The notes: a model not told the origin generated them from the letters alone. Shown: positions 34,860-43,968, numbered from the stretch's first letter. The stretch: DNA of 64,000 bases from Elusimicrobiota bacterium (GCA_016714745.1 JADKCG010000007.1:1-64000), one strand, 5' to 3'. Numbers and translations: made by a program.

Positions 34860-36260
34860 GTGAAACAAAATTTTAGGGTGAGTCCTCTCCTCGCTACCCT
34901 GCCCCATCAGCCGGGGGTTTACCTCATGCGGGACGCCGCCGCGGGAATCCTCTACATCGGAAAAGCCATCGATTTGCGAAAGCGTGTGGCGAACTATTTT
35001 CGCCCCGACGTGGAGCCCAAAATCCGTGCCCTCATGGCGGATGTCCGCCACATCGATTACATCGCCGCCGCGGGGGAACGGGACGCGTTGGTGATCGAAC
35101 AGCGATTGATTAAGCGGCACCAGCCCCTGTTTAACGTCATGTGGAAAGATGGGAAAAGTTACCCGTATGTCTGTCTCTCTCTCAACGAAGATTTCCCACG
35201 GTTGAGGCTCACGCGGTTGCTCAAACGCGACGGGGGGCTTTTCTTTGGTCCCTATCCCAACGTCCGCGCTGTTCGTCACCTGTTGGATTGGGTGTGGCGG
35301 AACCGACTTTTCCTTTTAAGACCTTGCGACCTGGACATCACCGAGGGACAGGTGTATGCGTATGAAAAAGTGAAATCCTGTCTTTATCTTCACACCGGCG
35401 AATGTCCGGCGCCTTGTCTGGGCCGTATTTCCAAAGAGGACTATGGGCGAATCGCCCAACGAGCGCGGCTCTTTTTTAACGGAAAAAATGCGGAACTGTT
35501 GGCCGTGTGGCGGGAAGAAATGAAAGAGGCCTCCACCCTCATGCAATTCGAACGAGCGGCCCAGCTCCGGGACAGTTTGTCGGCTTTGGACCATATTCGA
35601 GAGCCTGTGACATTTCGGTCATTGAAAGAAGACGAGGTGAAAGGGCGTCTTGAATCTTCGCGGTCCTTACAGGATCTTCAGACGGCGCTGGGACTTTTAC
35701 GTCCGCCGTTGCGCATCGAATGCTTTGATATTTCCCATATTCATGGGACAGAGACTGTGGCGTCCCTGGTGTGTTTTGATCGGGGGCGGCCCAACAAAAG
35801 CGCGTATCGAAAATATAGAATCAAGACCGTTGTTGGGGTGGACGATTTTGCCTCCATGGCCGAGGTGGTGGGACGGCGATATCGACGGGTCAAAGCGGAG
35901 GGGCTTCCCTGGCCGGACTTGGTTTTAATTGATGGGGGCGCCGGGCAGTTGGCGGCGGCGGAGCGGGCGTTGTCGTCGGTGACGGACCGAAAAATCCCCC
36001 TGGCGTCGTTGGCCAAACGGGAGGAAGAAGTGTATCAGCCCGGCCGGGAAAAACCCCTTCGACTGCCGAAAGAATCGCCCGCGCTTCAACTGCTTCAACG
36101 GGTGCGCGACGAAGCCCATCGGTTCGCGGTGAGTTTCCATCGCGCGCGGAGAAATAAAAATTTGTTCTCCAAGGAAAGCTCCATTGCCTCACTCGGACGA
36201 GCCGGAATGAAACAAGGCGAAAGATCCATCCCCCGGCAAATCCCCCCTACCCCCCTTTGA
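34860..36260 (+). CDS. uvrC: UvrC-like excinuclease subunit lacking the C-terminal HhH domain
   Basis: Nucleotide-excision-repair nuclease. It shows the N-terminal GIY-YIG domain (PGVYLMRDAAAGILYIGKAIDLRKRVANYF), a UVR motif (FERAAQLRDSLSAL) and the RNase-H-like endonuclease domain (IECFDISHIHGTETVASLV, LVLIDGGAGQLAAAE, RDEAHRFAVSFHR). It has about 466 residues, against about 600 for complete UvrC. It ends soon after the RNase-H-like domain in a repeat-derived tail (RSIPRQIPPTPL), so the (HhH)2 domain is missing. GTG 34860, with AAAGG upstream, is preferred to TTG 34800. Real truncation or an unseen frameshift is undecided. Confidence 0.87.
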   Translation: MKQNFRVSPLLATLPHQPGVYLMRDAAAGILYIGKAIDLRKRVANYFRPDVEPKIRALMADVRHIDYIAAAGERDALVIEQRLIKRHQPLFNVMWKDGKSYPYVCLSLNEDFPRLRLTRLLKRDGGLFFGPYPNVRAVRHLLDWVWRNRLFLLRPCDLDITEGQVYAYEKVKSCLYLHTGECPAPCLGRISKEDYGRIAQRARLFFNGKNAELLAVWREEMKEASTLMQFERAAQLRDSLSALDHIREPVTFRSLKEDEVKGRLESSRSLQDLQTALGLLRPPLRIECFDISHIHGTETVASLVCFDRGRPNKSAYRKYRIKTVVGVDDFASMAEVVGRRYRRVKAEGLPWPDLVLIDGGAGQLAAAERALSSVTDRKIPLASLAKREEEVYQPGREKPLRLPKESPALQLLQRVRDEAHRFAVSFHRARRNKNLFSKESSIASLGRAGMKQGERSIPRQIPPTPL

Positions 36261-36275
36261 AAAAAGGGGGGGGGA
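36229..36275. repeat. C-run/G-run hairpin repeat at the uvrC 3' end
   Basis: CCCCGGCAAATCCCCCCTAC, then CCCCCCTTTGAAAAAAGGGG, forms a CCCCCCTTT-GA-AAAAAGGGGGG hairpin. It supplies the last dozen uvrC codons and the stop. A similar C-run/G-run unit lies upstream of murJ. Confidence 0.6.
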
Positions 36276-36308
36276 CTGCTGAGAACTAATTTTTTTGACG
36301 GGGAGCTT

Positions 36309-36605
36309 ATGATACGTGACGAGATTTTGGATAGGATGAAGGGGTATTCTCCGTTTTCTCAATCGGTATGGCGCGCCTGCGCCGAGATCCCTAAAGGTGA
36401 AACCCGGACCTATGGCTGGATCGCCAAACGGATCGGGAAACCGAGGAGCGCCCGGGCGGTGGGCCGAGCGTTGGGGGCCAATCCCTTCGCCCCCACCATT
36501 CCGTGCCACCGAGTGGTTCGATCGGATGGGAGCTTAGGCGGCTATTCTGGCGCTGGGGGCCTTAAAACGAAACGTCAATTGCTTGAACAGGAGAAGACAC
36601 GATGA
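36309..36605 (+). CDS. Methylated-DNA-protein cysteine methyltransferase family protein (MGMT/ATL-type domain)
   Basis: DNA alkylation repair domain of 98 residues. SVWRACAEIPKGETRTYGWIAKRIGKPRSARAVGRALGANP is the helix-turn-helix DNA-binding region, and PCHRVVRSDGSLGGYSGGL-like sequence (TIPCHRVVRSDGSLGGY) holds the active Cys. The Cys is present, so this is a methyltransferase type rather than an alkyltransferase-like protein with Trp. It lacks the N-terminal domain of Ogt/Ada, as many short bacterial forms do. Overlaps rmlA by four bases. DNA-repair genes uvrC and this one are adjacent. Confidence 0.88.
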   Translation: MIRDEILDRMKGYSPFSQSVWRACAEIPKGETRTYGWIAKRIGKPRSARAVGRALGANPFAPTIPCHRVVRSDGSLGGYSGAGGLKTKRQLLEQEKTR

Positions 36606-37468
36606 AAGGAATCATCCTCGCCGGCGGCTCCGGCACGCGGTTGTATCCCCTCACTCGCGGTATCAGCAAACAGTTGGTGCCCATTTACGATAAGCCCATG
36701 ATCTATTATCCCCTCTCGGTTCTCATGTTGGCCGGGATCAGGGACATTTTGGTTATCACGACGCCCCACGAACAGGACGGGTTTAAGCGGCTCCTGGGGG
36801 ATGGGGCCTGGATTGGTGTCAAAATATCCTACGCTGTTCAGCCGAACCCTGGCGGGCTGGCCCAAGCGTTTACCATCGGTCGAGATTTTGTGGGGGCGGA
36901 GAATGTGTCCCTGGTGTTGGGGGACAACATTTTTTACGGCCATGGGCTGGTGGAAGATTTGCGTCAGGCCGCCGATCGGAAAAAAGGGGCCACGGTTTTT
37001 GCCTACCAGGTCCGGAAACCAGAAGAATATGGGGTGATCGCTTTTGATCAAACCGGTCGGGCCACCTCCATTGAGGAAAAACCAAAAGAACCCAAATCCA
37101 ATTATGCCGTGACGGGCCTGTATTTTTATGACAACAGCGTGTTGGACGTGGCCGCCCGGCTGAACCCTTCCGCTCGAGGGGAACTGGAAATTACGGACGT
37201 CAATCGGGTCTATTTGGAACAGGGAGAATTAAATGTGGTCAAGCTTGGGCGCGGGATCGCCTGGTTGGATACCGGCACCCACGAATCTCTTTTACAGGCG
37301 TCTGTTTTCATCGAAACCATTCAAGACAGGCAAGGCCTACGGGTGGCCTGTTTGGAAGAAATCGCGTTCACCCAGGGCTATATTACCGCCGATCAACTAC
37401 GCCAGCTGGCTGAACCGATGCATAAGAACGATTATGGGCAATACTTACTTCGACTTTTGTATGATTAG
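36602..37468 (+). CDS. rmlA: Glucose-1-phosphate thymidylyltransferase
   Basis: Makes dTDP-glucose from glucose-1-phosphate and dTTP, the first step to dTDP-rhamnose for surface polysaccharide. It is 288 residues, typical. GIILAGGSGTRLYPLTRGISKQLVPIYDKPMIYYPLS is the nucleotide-binding signature. LVLGDNIFYG, SIEEKPKEPKSNYAVTGLYFYDN and GRGIAWLDTGTHESLL also match. The remaining rml genes are not in the window. The stop is followed by a 149-base non-coding gap before the pseudopilin operon, with no clear terminator. Confidence 0.95.
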   Translation: MKGIILAGGSGTRLYPLTRGISKQLVPIYDKPMIYYPLSVLMLAGIRDILVITTPHEQDGFKRLLGDGAWIGVKISYAVQPNPGGLAQAFTIGRDFVGAENVSLVLGDNIFYGHGLVEDLRQAADRKKGATVFAYQVRKPEEYGVIAFDQTGRATSIEEKPKEPKSNYAVTGLYFYDNSVLDVAARLNPSARGELEITDVNRVYLEQGELNVVKLGRGIAWLDTGTHESLLQASVFIETIQDRQGLRVACLEEIAFTQGYITADQLRQLAEPMHKNDYGQYLLRLLYD

Positions 37469-37617
37469 TGCAATTTCGGGACATTTCCACTGTTCAAATC
37501 AAGGCTATTGGCCATTTTGGAGCATAGATCCATGGTGAGGACCCAACTTAGCATTCGGGTTATGTGATGGGCACGGATGTCGGCCCTGAGAAGCAAGCGG
37601 TCATGAGGGAAAAATAT

Positions 37618-39630
37618 ATGGAAAAAAAAAGACGAACAATGGGTATTTATCGTGGAATATCGGGTTTTAGCCTGGTGGAACTTGTTGTTGCGGCTGGGAT
37701 ATTTTCAGTTATTGTATTGGTCCTTGCTGTCCTAATGCTTTCGATGGCCAAGGGATTGGTTAAGTCCCGCGAACAGGCCCAGGCCCACCGATTGGCCCGC
37801 ACGATTCGCGTCCAGCTTGATTCTATGCGGTTTGGGGACATTTTTTCTTGCGATTCTGGTCGGCCTTTTTTTGGTTTAACCCCCGTAGCAGGCGGTGGCC
37901 TTCACTCTGAGGCATACCGTCAGAATGTGGCGGACCCCTTTTCTTTTTATCCAAGTTCTCGCACTCTTCTGGCCATGCATCATGCGGCGTTGAGTGCGGG
38001 TTTTTCAAAATTTGAATTGGGAGTAACTTTTTTACGGCGAGATCGTTCCGCTGTCCGTGCCGCAGGAATAACGAAAAACGTGATTCCTTTCACCGACACT
38101 GATAACAGTATCAACCCTAACCCTCCCGTCAGTTTGGCGGCATATACGGGTGGGGACGGTTATGACGATTATGATCCGATGATTCGATATACGGATTATA
38201 ATAATGATGGAGATTATTTTGATCAGTTTTTTTTAGGGTGGGTACCTTTTAATGTTCAGCTTCCAGGTGGTTGCATTTGGTTCAGCCAGGGTAATCCCAA
38301 TAGTTTGATGGGGTGCCAAAATAGAGCTTCTCTCCCCGCTAATTTCGTGCCTCCTCTCAAAGGTGGTAGTTTGACCGAAATGCCGGACACTCGATTGAAA
38401 CAGGTCAATTTGCGCTTATGGAACAATCGGGGAGAACTTGTCCACCGTGAAGGGTGGGTTATATCGGAGGGAGGATTCAGTGGAGCCAAAATCGATGACT
38501 GGGAATCAATATTGGTTTTAGATGTCAAGCAACCGGTGGTGTCTACCATCCTTTATAGTTACATAACAAATGCCCAACAGGATTCTCATGATTTACCGAT
38601 CAGTCAAGCCTACCCCGCTACCCCTCCCGCCTTACGGGCGGATGCGCAGAATCTCCTGGTAATTCAGGGCGAAACTGCGCCTTTGGCACAAGTCCATTTT
38701 ACCACAAACCCTGCGTTTATTAACGGTGTATTCACTCCCATGGATTCTGGTGTGGCAAATCAAGACGGATTGTTTTCGGTCAATGCCAACGACATCACAG
38801 CCGCCCTTGTGGAGGGGCGTAATATTATTGGTGGAATCACCGAAAAAAATGGAGAAAGATCTCCCATATGGTCGGCACCGTTTATTTACGATTTACGGCC
38901 GCCTTATTTTTTAAATGCGGACCCGCCCGATAACGCCCACCCCATACGAACTCGCACGCCTTTTCTTGGCATCCAACTGTTGGACGACACAATAAACACT
39001 CCCGATGTTTCGGGAATTGACAGAGAAGTCATCTCTGTTTCGACAAAAGATCAAAATGGGAATTATTCAAGCACCCAGTTCCTTTTTAGGGATGGATGGG
39101 CCAATTATGGGAACGATTGGCTTGTTGTTGCCTCAACAACGTCTGGCCTGATTGACCCGTTACCGGACAACAGCTGGATTTCTATCAAGGTTGAGGGTGG
39201 TGATTATGCTCACTACAAAACTTCAGCCACTTGGAGGGTGAAAATCAATGTTGTCAACAACGACATTTCGACTCCGACCATTAAAGTCCCCAATTTGGGG
39301 ACAGACGGGTGCTCGGTCGTTGTCACGGCCAATGTACCGGAGATTGTGTGTGATTTAAATGATCCAGATTCCGGCATTAACTGGCGCAGTATTAATCTAA
39401 GAGTGAATTCTGGCCCAGTAGTGCAAGCCCCCTTCATCGCGAAAGTGAATCGTAACGACACTCCTCGGATGGGCGATTACTTTAATCCAAGGACCATTGT
39501 TACGGGCGGAAGGTTGACCTATCGATTTCCTGGACCGATCCCGATCGGCCTATATTCCTACGATGTGTCTGTGAAAAACTGGGACGGGGATGACTCTCTT
39601 TTACCGCCTCAGAATTTTAACGTACCATGA
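37618..39630 (+). CDS. Large pseudopilin-like protein with type IV prepilin N terminus
   Basis: About 670 residues. The prepilin leader ends at Gly in YRGISG, followed by FSLVELVVAAGIFSVIVLVLAVLML, the class III signal helix with Glu5, so it would be cut by a PilD-type peptidase. The rest is a long extracellular region rich in Asn, Asp, Pro and Gly, with a Gly/Asp loop (DYNNDGDYFDQF) and strand-rich, Ig-like segments toward the C terminus. ATG 37618 has GAGGG eight bases upstream; earlier in-frame ATGs at 37564 and 37603 are less likely. Base composition is clearly more AT-rich than the flanks. Overlaps the next gene by four bases. Confidence 0.75.
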   Translation: MEKKRRTMGIYRGISGFSLVELVVAAGIFSVIVLVLAVLMLSMAKGLVKSREQAQAHRLARTIRVQLDSMRFGDIFSCDSGRPFFGLTPVAGGGLHSEAYRQNVADPFSFYPSSRTLLAMHHAALSAGFSKFELGVTFLRRDRSAVRAAGITKNVIPFTDTDNSINPNPPVSLAAYTGGDGYDDYDPMIRYTDYNNDGDYFDQFFLGWVPFNVQLPGGCIWFSQGNPNSLMGCQNRASLPANFVPPLKGGSLTEMPDTRLKQVNLRLWNNRGELVHREGWVISEGGFSGAKIDDWESILVLDVKQPVVSTILYSYITNAQQDSHDLPISQAYPATPPALRADAQNLLVIQGETAPLAQVHFTTNPAFINGVFTPMDSGVANQDGLFSVNANDITAALVEGRNIIGGITEKNGERSPIWSAPFIYDLRPPYFLNADPPDNAHPIRTRTPFLGIQLLDDTINTPDVSGIDREVISVSTKDQNGNYSSTQFLFRDGWANYGNDWLVVASTTSGLIDPLPDNSWISIKVEGGDYAHYKTSATWRVKINVVNNDISTPTIKVPNLGTDGCSVVVTANVPEIVCDLNDPDSGINWRSINLRVNSGPVVQAPFIAKVNRNDTPRMGDYFNPRTIVTGGRLTYRFPGPIPIGLYSYDVSVKNWDGDDSLLPPQNFNVP

Positions 39631-40520
39631 GAATTATCCAAAAATTGTCGAGCGGGAGCCCCTTTCGTTTTCAGAGAAAACGATGTTTTTCTAGGGAAAG
39701 GCCACTGTTGATGGGGCCTGGTTTCACAACGACTGAAATGCTTGTGGCGATGGCCATCTTAGGCATTGTCCTGGTGATGTTTGGGGATGGCTTTTTTAAA
39801 GGATTGCGTTCGGTTGTTCGGGTAAACAGCCAAACCGACGCCGTTATGGACATTCAAAACGCAATGATATTGATGGAAAAAGATTTTGAGGAAATGACCC
39901 GGGTGGAATCCTGTGGACCTCAAACGATTGTTTTTCAGTTGGATTCAAACCGACTTCCTAACTACGATCCGAACGCAGATTCTGAGCTGTTTCCTGCGGC
40001 TCTGGATGGAGTTCCCAACGATTTGGACATTGACGACGATGGAGATATGACAGGCTTTAACGGGGTCCCGGTTCCCGGCACGGATTTTAATGGAAACGAC
40101 CTGTGGGACCAAGATGATGATAACAATGGCCAGATAGACGTTTTATGTAGGTATTTCGTCGCCAATGGGGACTTGGTTCGTGATTTCAACATCAACGGAG
40201 CCGGATGGGGCCAATTCGGGCTCCGACAAACTGTTTTGCGTGGCGTCATGGGAGATGTTTTTGATTTTGTCGGTTCTTTGAACCACATCCCTGGTCCGAT
40301 TGCTGACATTGATGGTGACGGTATAGTAAAGCGAGCTGAAATTGATAGCCCACCTATTGGCAATGGTAACGGGATTTTGGACACACCCGCAGAATTGGTC
40401 TTTGTGGATTCCATTGCCTTGACGTTATCGCAAGATCGAAATGGGGATGGGAATCCGGAATTTCGATTAAATACCCGTGTTCGGCCACCTCTTTTGAGCA
40501 CAAACCGGAGGGTATTATGA
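39627..40520 (+). CDS. Pseudopilin-like protein with calcium-loop-like repeats
   Basis: 297 residues. A long basic leader precedes PG, then FTTTEMLVAMAILGIVLVMFG, a type IV pilin-like signal helix with Glu5. The mature part has several Asp/Asn-rich loops like Ca-binding or thrombospondin type 3 repeats: DLDIDDDGDMTG, DFNGNDLWDQDDDNNGQID, DIDGDGIVKRAEID and DRNGDGNPE. The C terminus is strand-rich. Second gene of a three-gene coupled operon (ATGA overlaps on both sides). It probably forms a minor pilin or tip subunit of a pilus or type II-like secretion pseudopilus. Confidence 0.7.
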   Translation: MRIIQKLSSGSPFRFQRKRCFSRERPLLMGPGFTTTEMLVAMAILGIVLVMFGDGFFKGLRSVVRVNSQTDAVMDIQNAMILMEKDFEEMTRVESCGPQTIVFQLDSNRLPNYDPNADSELFPAALDGVPNDLDIDDDGDMTGFNGVPVPGTDFNGNDLWDQDDDNNGQIDVLCRYFVANGDLVRDFNINGAGWGQFGLRQTVLRGVMGDVFDFVGSLNHIPGPIADIDGDGIVKRAEIDSPPIGNGNGILDTPAELVFVDSIALTLSQDRNGDGNPEFRLNTRVRPPLLSTNRRVL

Positions 40521-41896
40521 AGACGAGAAAAGGGGCAAGGGGTATTGCCATGCTTTCAGTGGTCTTGGCAATGCTCGTTATCGTGCCACTGGCCATGATC
40601 GTGGTGCAGAAAACGGTGGTCATGAACCGCGCCTTTTGGTTGAATCGTGCGAATGCCGCGGCCAGGCGAACGGCCGACAATCTGGCTATGGAATTTATGA
40701 GCCAATTCTCGAAAGGAAACTCCTATTATGAAGATCACTTTTCTGTCACGGATCTACAAAGGACAAAAACATTTTTCGAATCCGGGTTTGCCTCGGTTAA
40801 CATAACAACAAACACGAATGCCCGAACGGTGCAAATCACCGCTAAAGGGGAATACGGGATAAATCCCTTAGCTCCAAAATCAACCAAATCACTTCAGGCC
40901 CTCTTTTATTTTGTGCCACTCATAGGGCAATATGTCCAACAAGGTGTTTTCCATGGTTATACTATTGCTAATTTGGTTGTTAATGGTCCTGTCCGTATGG
41001 ATGACACTGTCCTTGTTAATGCTGCCAATGTAACGTTCAACGATGTCGTCATAGCCAACAATATCAACGTGCGAAATGATACGGTTTTCAATTCCCAGGT
41101 TTTTTATGGAAATAGTTTTACTGCAGGGGCAACTTATGCCGGCGGGCCTCCGATCAATGGAATTCCTCCCGGGGGGTTTTTCCGAATCGACCAGGCTTTT
41201 TATCGTGTAAATTCAACAACCCAATCCCTTAATATTAACACCTCCTGGGACTTCGCAGTGAATGCCAACGTGCCCCAATATCGTAGTCGGTATGATTTCA
41301 ATAATGATTATGTTTTTGGTGCAGGAGAGGGCTGGGGAGCCTGGACCAATATCCCAGCCAACGGTGGAATTTTTTATGTAGAAAATGCCAAAACCTATTT
41401 GTCTGGAACAGTGGGAGCTCGGGTGACAATCGTCTGTTCTGCTCCTCCTGCAAATGGATTAGTTACGTTGAACAATATGGGTATTATCGCGGTTACGGAC
41501 GACTTTGGTTATCCTGTCATACTGCCAAACCCTCAAGCTTTTGCCAATTCCACCCAATCGCTTTTTGTAATTGCGGCTTATGGATTTGTTTTTTCTCTGC
41601 CCGCGGCGCGTCCGGTGGGATCAACATTAAGAATTTCGGGCGCCTATGCCGTTACCGATCCAGCATATGATGATCTGGGATGTAATGGCCCCGGCCACAA
41701 CGTTACCATATCGCATCTCGGGGTGAACCCTCCTTCACCCGATTTCTTCAATTTTTTGGGATCATGGAACAACATGGGATTGTGTAACCGCTTTGTTCCA
41801 AATCCGCCTGTTTTAAACTTTGACCCGAACCTCCAACGGTTTCCATCCCCCGGTGTTCCGGAACGTCCCGTTCTTGTGAATTGGCGAAGACGATGA
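40517..41896 (+). CDS. PilX-like or DUF4900-type pilus-associated secreted protein
   Basis: 459 residues. The N terminus RGIAMLSVVLAMLVIVPLAMIVVQ is a hydrophobic helix like those of PilX-type minor pilins, with a short basic leader and no Glu5. The long extracellular part is strand-rich, with repeated Val/Asn/Thr patterns (FHGYTIANLVVNGPVRMDDTVLVNAANVTF) that suggest a beta-helix-like or repetitive strand fold. Last gene of the pseudopilin operon. The specific function is unknown. AT-rich like its two partners, with no transposase or integrase near it. Confidence 0.65.
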   Translation: MKTRKGARGIAMLSVVLAMLVIVPLAMIVVQKTVVMNRAFWLNRANAAARRTADNLAMEFMSQFSKGNSYYEDHFSVTDLQRTKTFFESGFASVNITTNTNARTVQITAKGEYGINPLAPKSTKSLQALFYFVPLIGQYVQQGVFHGYTIANLVVNGPVRMDDTVLVNAANVTFNDVVIANNINVRNDTVFNSQVFYGNSFTAGATYAGGPPINGIPPGGFFRIDQAFYRVNSTTQSLNINTSWDFAVNANVPQYRSRYDFNNDYVFGAGEGWGAWTNIPANGGIFYVENAKTYLSGTVGARVTIVCSAPPANGLVTLNNMGIIAVTDDFGYPVILPNPQAFANSTQSLFVIAAYGFVFSLPAARPVGSTLRISGAYAVTDPAYDDLGCNGPGHNVTISHLGVNPPSPDFFNFLGSWNNMGLCNRFVPNPPVLNFDPNLQRFPSPGVPERPVLVNWRRR

Positions 41897-42017
41897 CTTC
41901 CTTTTAACCCCCATTCAGTTTAGTTGTCGTGAGCCTTCGGTTCACCAGCGAATCATGAAAATAGGCAATGGTACCCTCTCAAGTCCTGGTCTTCCCAAAC
42001 CCGCACTGTCTTTCAAG

Positions 42018-42026
42018 TGATATAAT
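42018..42026 (+). promoter_or_regulatory. Extended -10 promoter of tRNA-Arg(TCT)
   Basis: TGATATAAT lies 25 bases before the tRNA, correct spacing for a start near 42033. No -35 consensus is visible. The same nine bases precede ymdB and ilvC. Confidence 0.6.
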
Positions 42027-42050
42027 TCCTCAGCCTTTGTCGGCTTCAGT

Positions 42051-42124
42051 GGGCCCGTAGCTCAGGTGGATAGAGCACATGCCTTCTAAGCATGGGGCCG
42101 GCGGTTCGAGTCCGCCCGGGCCCG
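42051..42124 (+). tRNA. tRNA-Arg (anticodon TCT)
   Basis: Cloverleaf of 74 bases. The acceptor stem is GGGCCCG/CGGGCCC with discriminator G, the D stem is GCTC/GAGC, the anticodon stem is CATGC/GCATG, and the T arm is GGCGG-TTCGAGT-CCGCC. The loop CTTCTAA gives TCT, reading AGA. CCA is not encoded. Confidence 0.97.
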
Positions 42125-42148
42125 GATATTTTCTTAGGAGAAACTGGT

Positions 42149-42550
42149 ATGGAATCAGCGGTCAAAATTATTGTCGGGATTATTTTACTTTTGGTGAGCT
42201 TGGCTTATCTCTATCGGCCTGTGCTTGTTTTGCGGGTGAACGCGTGGGGGCGGATGTTGTTGTTTAATGACGCCCATTTGCTTCATTACCGGCGGCGGTG
42301 GGGGTTGCTGGCCTTTTTAGCCGCGGTCCTCTTTCTGTATTCCGGGTTTCTTAACCTCTCTCAGCTGGTGTCAGTTGATCCGGTTCGGGATCCCATCGAG
42401 GCCGGATACCTTTCTTTTTATGAAAAACGTTTTGATGTGGCCGCGGAGATCGCGGTTCAATATCTGAAAGATCATCCTCGGGACCCCCACGCCGAGTTCC
42501 TTTTTCGGCAGGCGCGCGCCGCTTCCCAGCGCCTCAAACAAAAACCCTGA
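42149..42550 (+). CDS. Small membrane protein of unknown function
   Basis: About 133 residues. Two hydrophobic helices (residues about 5-25 and 52-72) with a basic loop between, then a soluble C-terminal helical part that looks like one TPR-like unit (GYLSFYEKRFDVAAEIAVQYLKDHPRDPHAEFLFRQA). ATG 42149 has AGGAG nine bases upstream. It lies directly after tRNA-Arg and before the pmbA-aroE run. I do not recognise the family. Confidence 0.6.
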   Translation: MESAVKIIVGIILLLVSLAYLYRPVLVLRVNAWGRMLLFNDAHLLHYRRRWGLLAFLAAVLFLYSGFLNLSQLVSVDPVRDPIEAGYLSFYEKRFDVAAEIAVQYLKDHPRDPHAEFLFRQARAASQRLKQKP

Positions 42551-43968
42551 ACTCTTCGTCCCTTTCCTCCGTTTCCGCGGTTCTTCAACGCGCCCGTGAC
42601 CCTCTTCGCCGTCTCTCTCGGCGGGGATGGGCGGTGGAACTTATGATGGAAGAAGAAAGTGAGCGCGAAATTTCTTGGGGCGAGGGGCGCGCCAAAAACA
42701 TTTCTTCCAGTATCGGCGCGGGGGGCTCTGTTCGGGTCATGAAGGGCGGACGACAGGGGTTTGCCAGTGGGACGGACGGCTCTTTCCATGGGATACGCGC
42801 TCTGTTCGAGCGGGCGGTCGATTCGGCCAAGGCCACTTTCCCTGACCGTGCGCGCTGTTTGCCCCGTCCTTTTCGAAAGGGGTCCCGAACGCTTTTAGAA
42901 AAAGACACCGGCGGCCCGCGTGCCGGGGGCGGGCCGTGCGCTCCCTCGTGGCCATTCAGGAGTGATCTGTCGGACGCCCGCTCTCCCCAAACGCTGGTCG
43001 CCCGATTGAAAACGTTGGAACGTCGGGCATTGATGGGGGACCGTCGGATCAAAAAAGCCCTGAATCTGACGTTTCATGAGGCGGGGGGAGTACAGGCCAT
43101 CGTGAATACGTGTGGCATGGCGGTGGCGGAACCCTGGAGCGCTGTTTCTTTTACGGCCGAGATTTTGGGGGCGTCGGGGCATGAAACGGAAACCACTTGG
43201 GGCTCGGCCGAAAGGCGCACGTGGGCTGAATTAAATCCCGAATCTGTCATCGACGACATGCGGGCACGTCTCCAAAGTTCTTTTGGCGCTCGGCCCCTTC
43301 GATCGGGGGGGTGGCCGGTGATCTTTTCTCCTCGGGTGGGCGTGGACCTGGTGGACTTTTTTTCCCAAACTGTTTTGGCCGACGCGGTTCAAAAAGGTCG
43401 GTCGTGTTTGGCGGGGCGAATGGCAAAAAAAGTGGGCTCTCCTCTCATTACGATGATCGACGACGGAACGCGGGCGGGGGGCCTGGCTTCGGGGGTGTGG
43501 GATGACGAGGGTGTTCCCAAACAACGCACGGTCGTTGTTGAGGGGGGGATTCTGCGGTCTTTTCTTTACGATACAGTGACCGCCCGCCGGGTCCAGGGGG
43601 TGAGCACAGGGAACGCGTCGCGGCCGGGACGTGACGCTCCGCCGTCCCCGGGGGTGACCAACTTTTATTTGGCCGAAGGCCCGCTTTCCCGGGAGGCTCT
43701 TTATCACGGGACGCCCCGGGCTTTTGTGGTTCGGGACGTGATCGGCATGCACACGGCGGATTCCGTGAGCGGCGATTTTTCGGTGGGCGCGTCGGGATTC
43801 CTTTTGGAAAAAGGAAGACCCGGCCACGCGGTGCGGGGGGTGACCCTCTCGGGAAACGTCTTGACCCTGTTCTCCCATGTGGATGCCGTGGCCGACGACC
43901 TTGTGTGGTACGGGACTTTTGGCGCTCCGACCATCCGGGTGACATCGCTTTCCGTTGGTGGATCGTGA
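42547..43968 (+). CDS. pmbA: PmbA/TldE-like subunit of the TldD/TldE peptidase family (start uncertain)
   Basis: Member of the TldD/PmbA family. The late domain has GRMAKKVGSPLITMIDDGTRAGGLASGVWDDEGVP, STGNASRPG and VTNFYLAEGPLSREAL, all characteristic. No HExxxH motif is present, so it corresponds to the non-catalytic TldE/PmbA partner. The first standard start is GTG 42634, but homologous sequence (VLQRARDPLRRLSRRGWAVEL) continues upstream in frame to CTG 42547, just after the previous stop. I give the longer span; a non-standard start or another consensus error is likely. Overlaps aroE by GTGA. No tldD is in the window. Confidence 0.75.
   Translation: MNSSSLSSVSAVLQRARDPLRRLSRRGWAVELMMEEESEREISWGEGRAKNISSSIGAGGSVRVMKGGRQGFASGTDGSFHGIRALFERAVDSAKATFPDRARCLPRPFRKGSRTLLEKDTGGPRAGGGPCAPSWPFRSDLSDARSPQTLVARLKTLERRALMGDRRIKKALNLTFHEAGGVQAIVNTCGMAVAEPWSAVSFTAEILGASGHETETTWGSAERRTWAELNPESVIDDMRARLQSSFGARPLRSGGWPVIFSPRVGVDLVDFFSQTVLADAVQKGRSCLAGRMAKKVGSPLITMIDDGTRAGGLASGVWDDEGVPKQRTVVVEGGILRSFLYDTVTARRVQGVSTGNASRPGRDAPPSPGVTNFYLAEGPLSREALYHGTPRAFVVRDVIGMHTADSVSGDFSVGASGFLLEKGRPGHAVRGVTLSGNVLTLFSHVDAVADDLVWYGTFGAPTIRVTSLSVGGS

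Noticed and set aside
37564..41896. Integrative element carrying the pseudopilin genes
   Set aside because: No integrase, transposase or direct repeats border the AT-rich block, and the adjacent tRNA-Arg is intact with no copy of its 3' end upstream. Only composition suggests transfer.
41897..42050. Terminator after the pseudopilin operon
   Set aside because: GTGAGCC-TTC-GGTTCAC forms a hairpin near 41930, but no T-tract follows.
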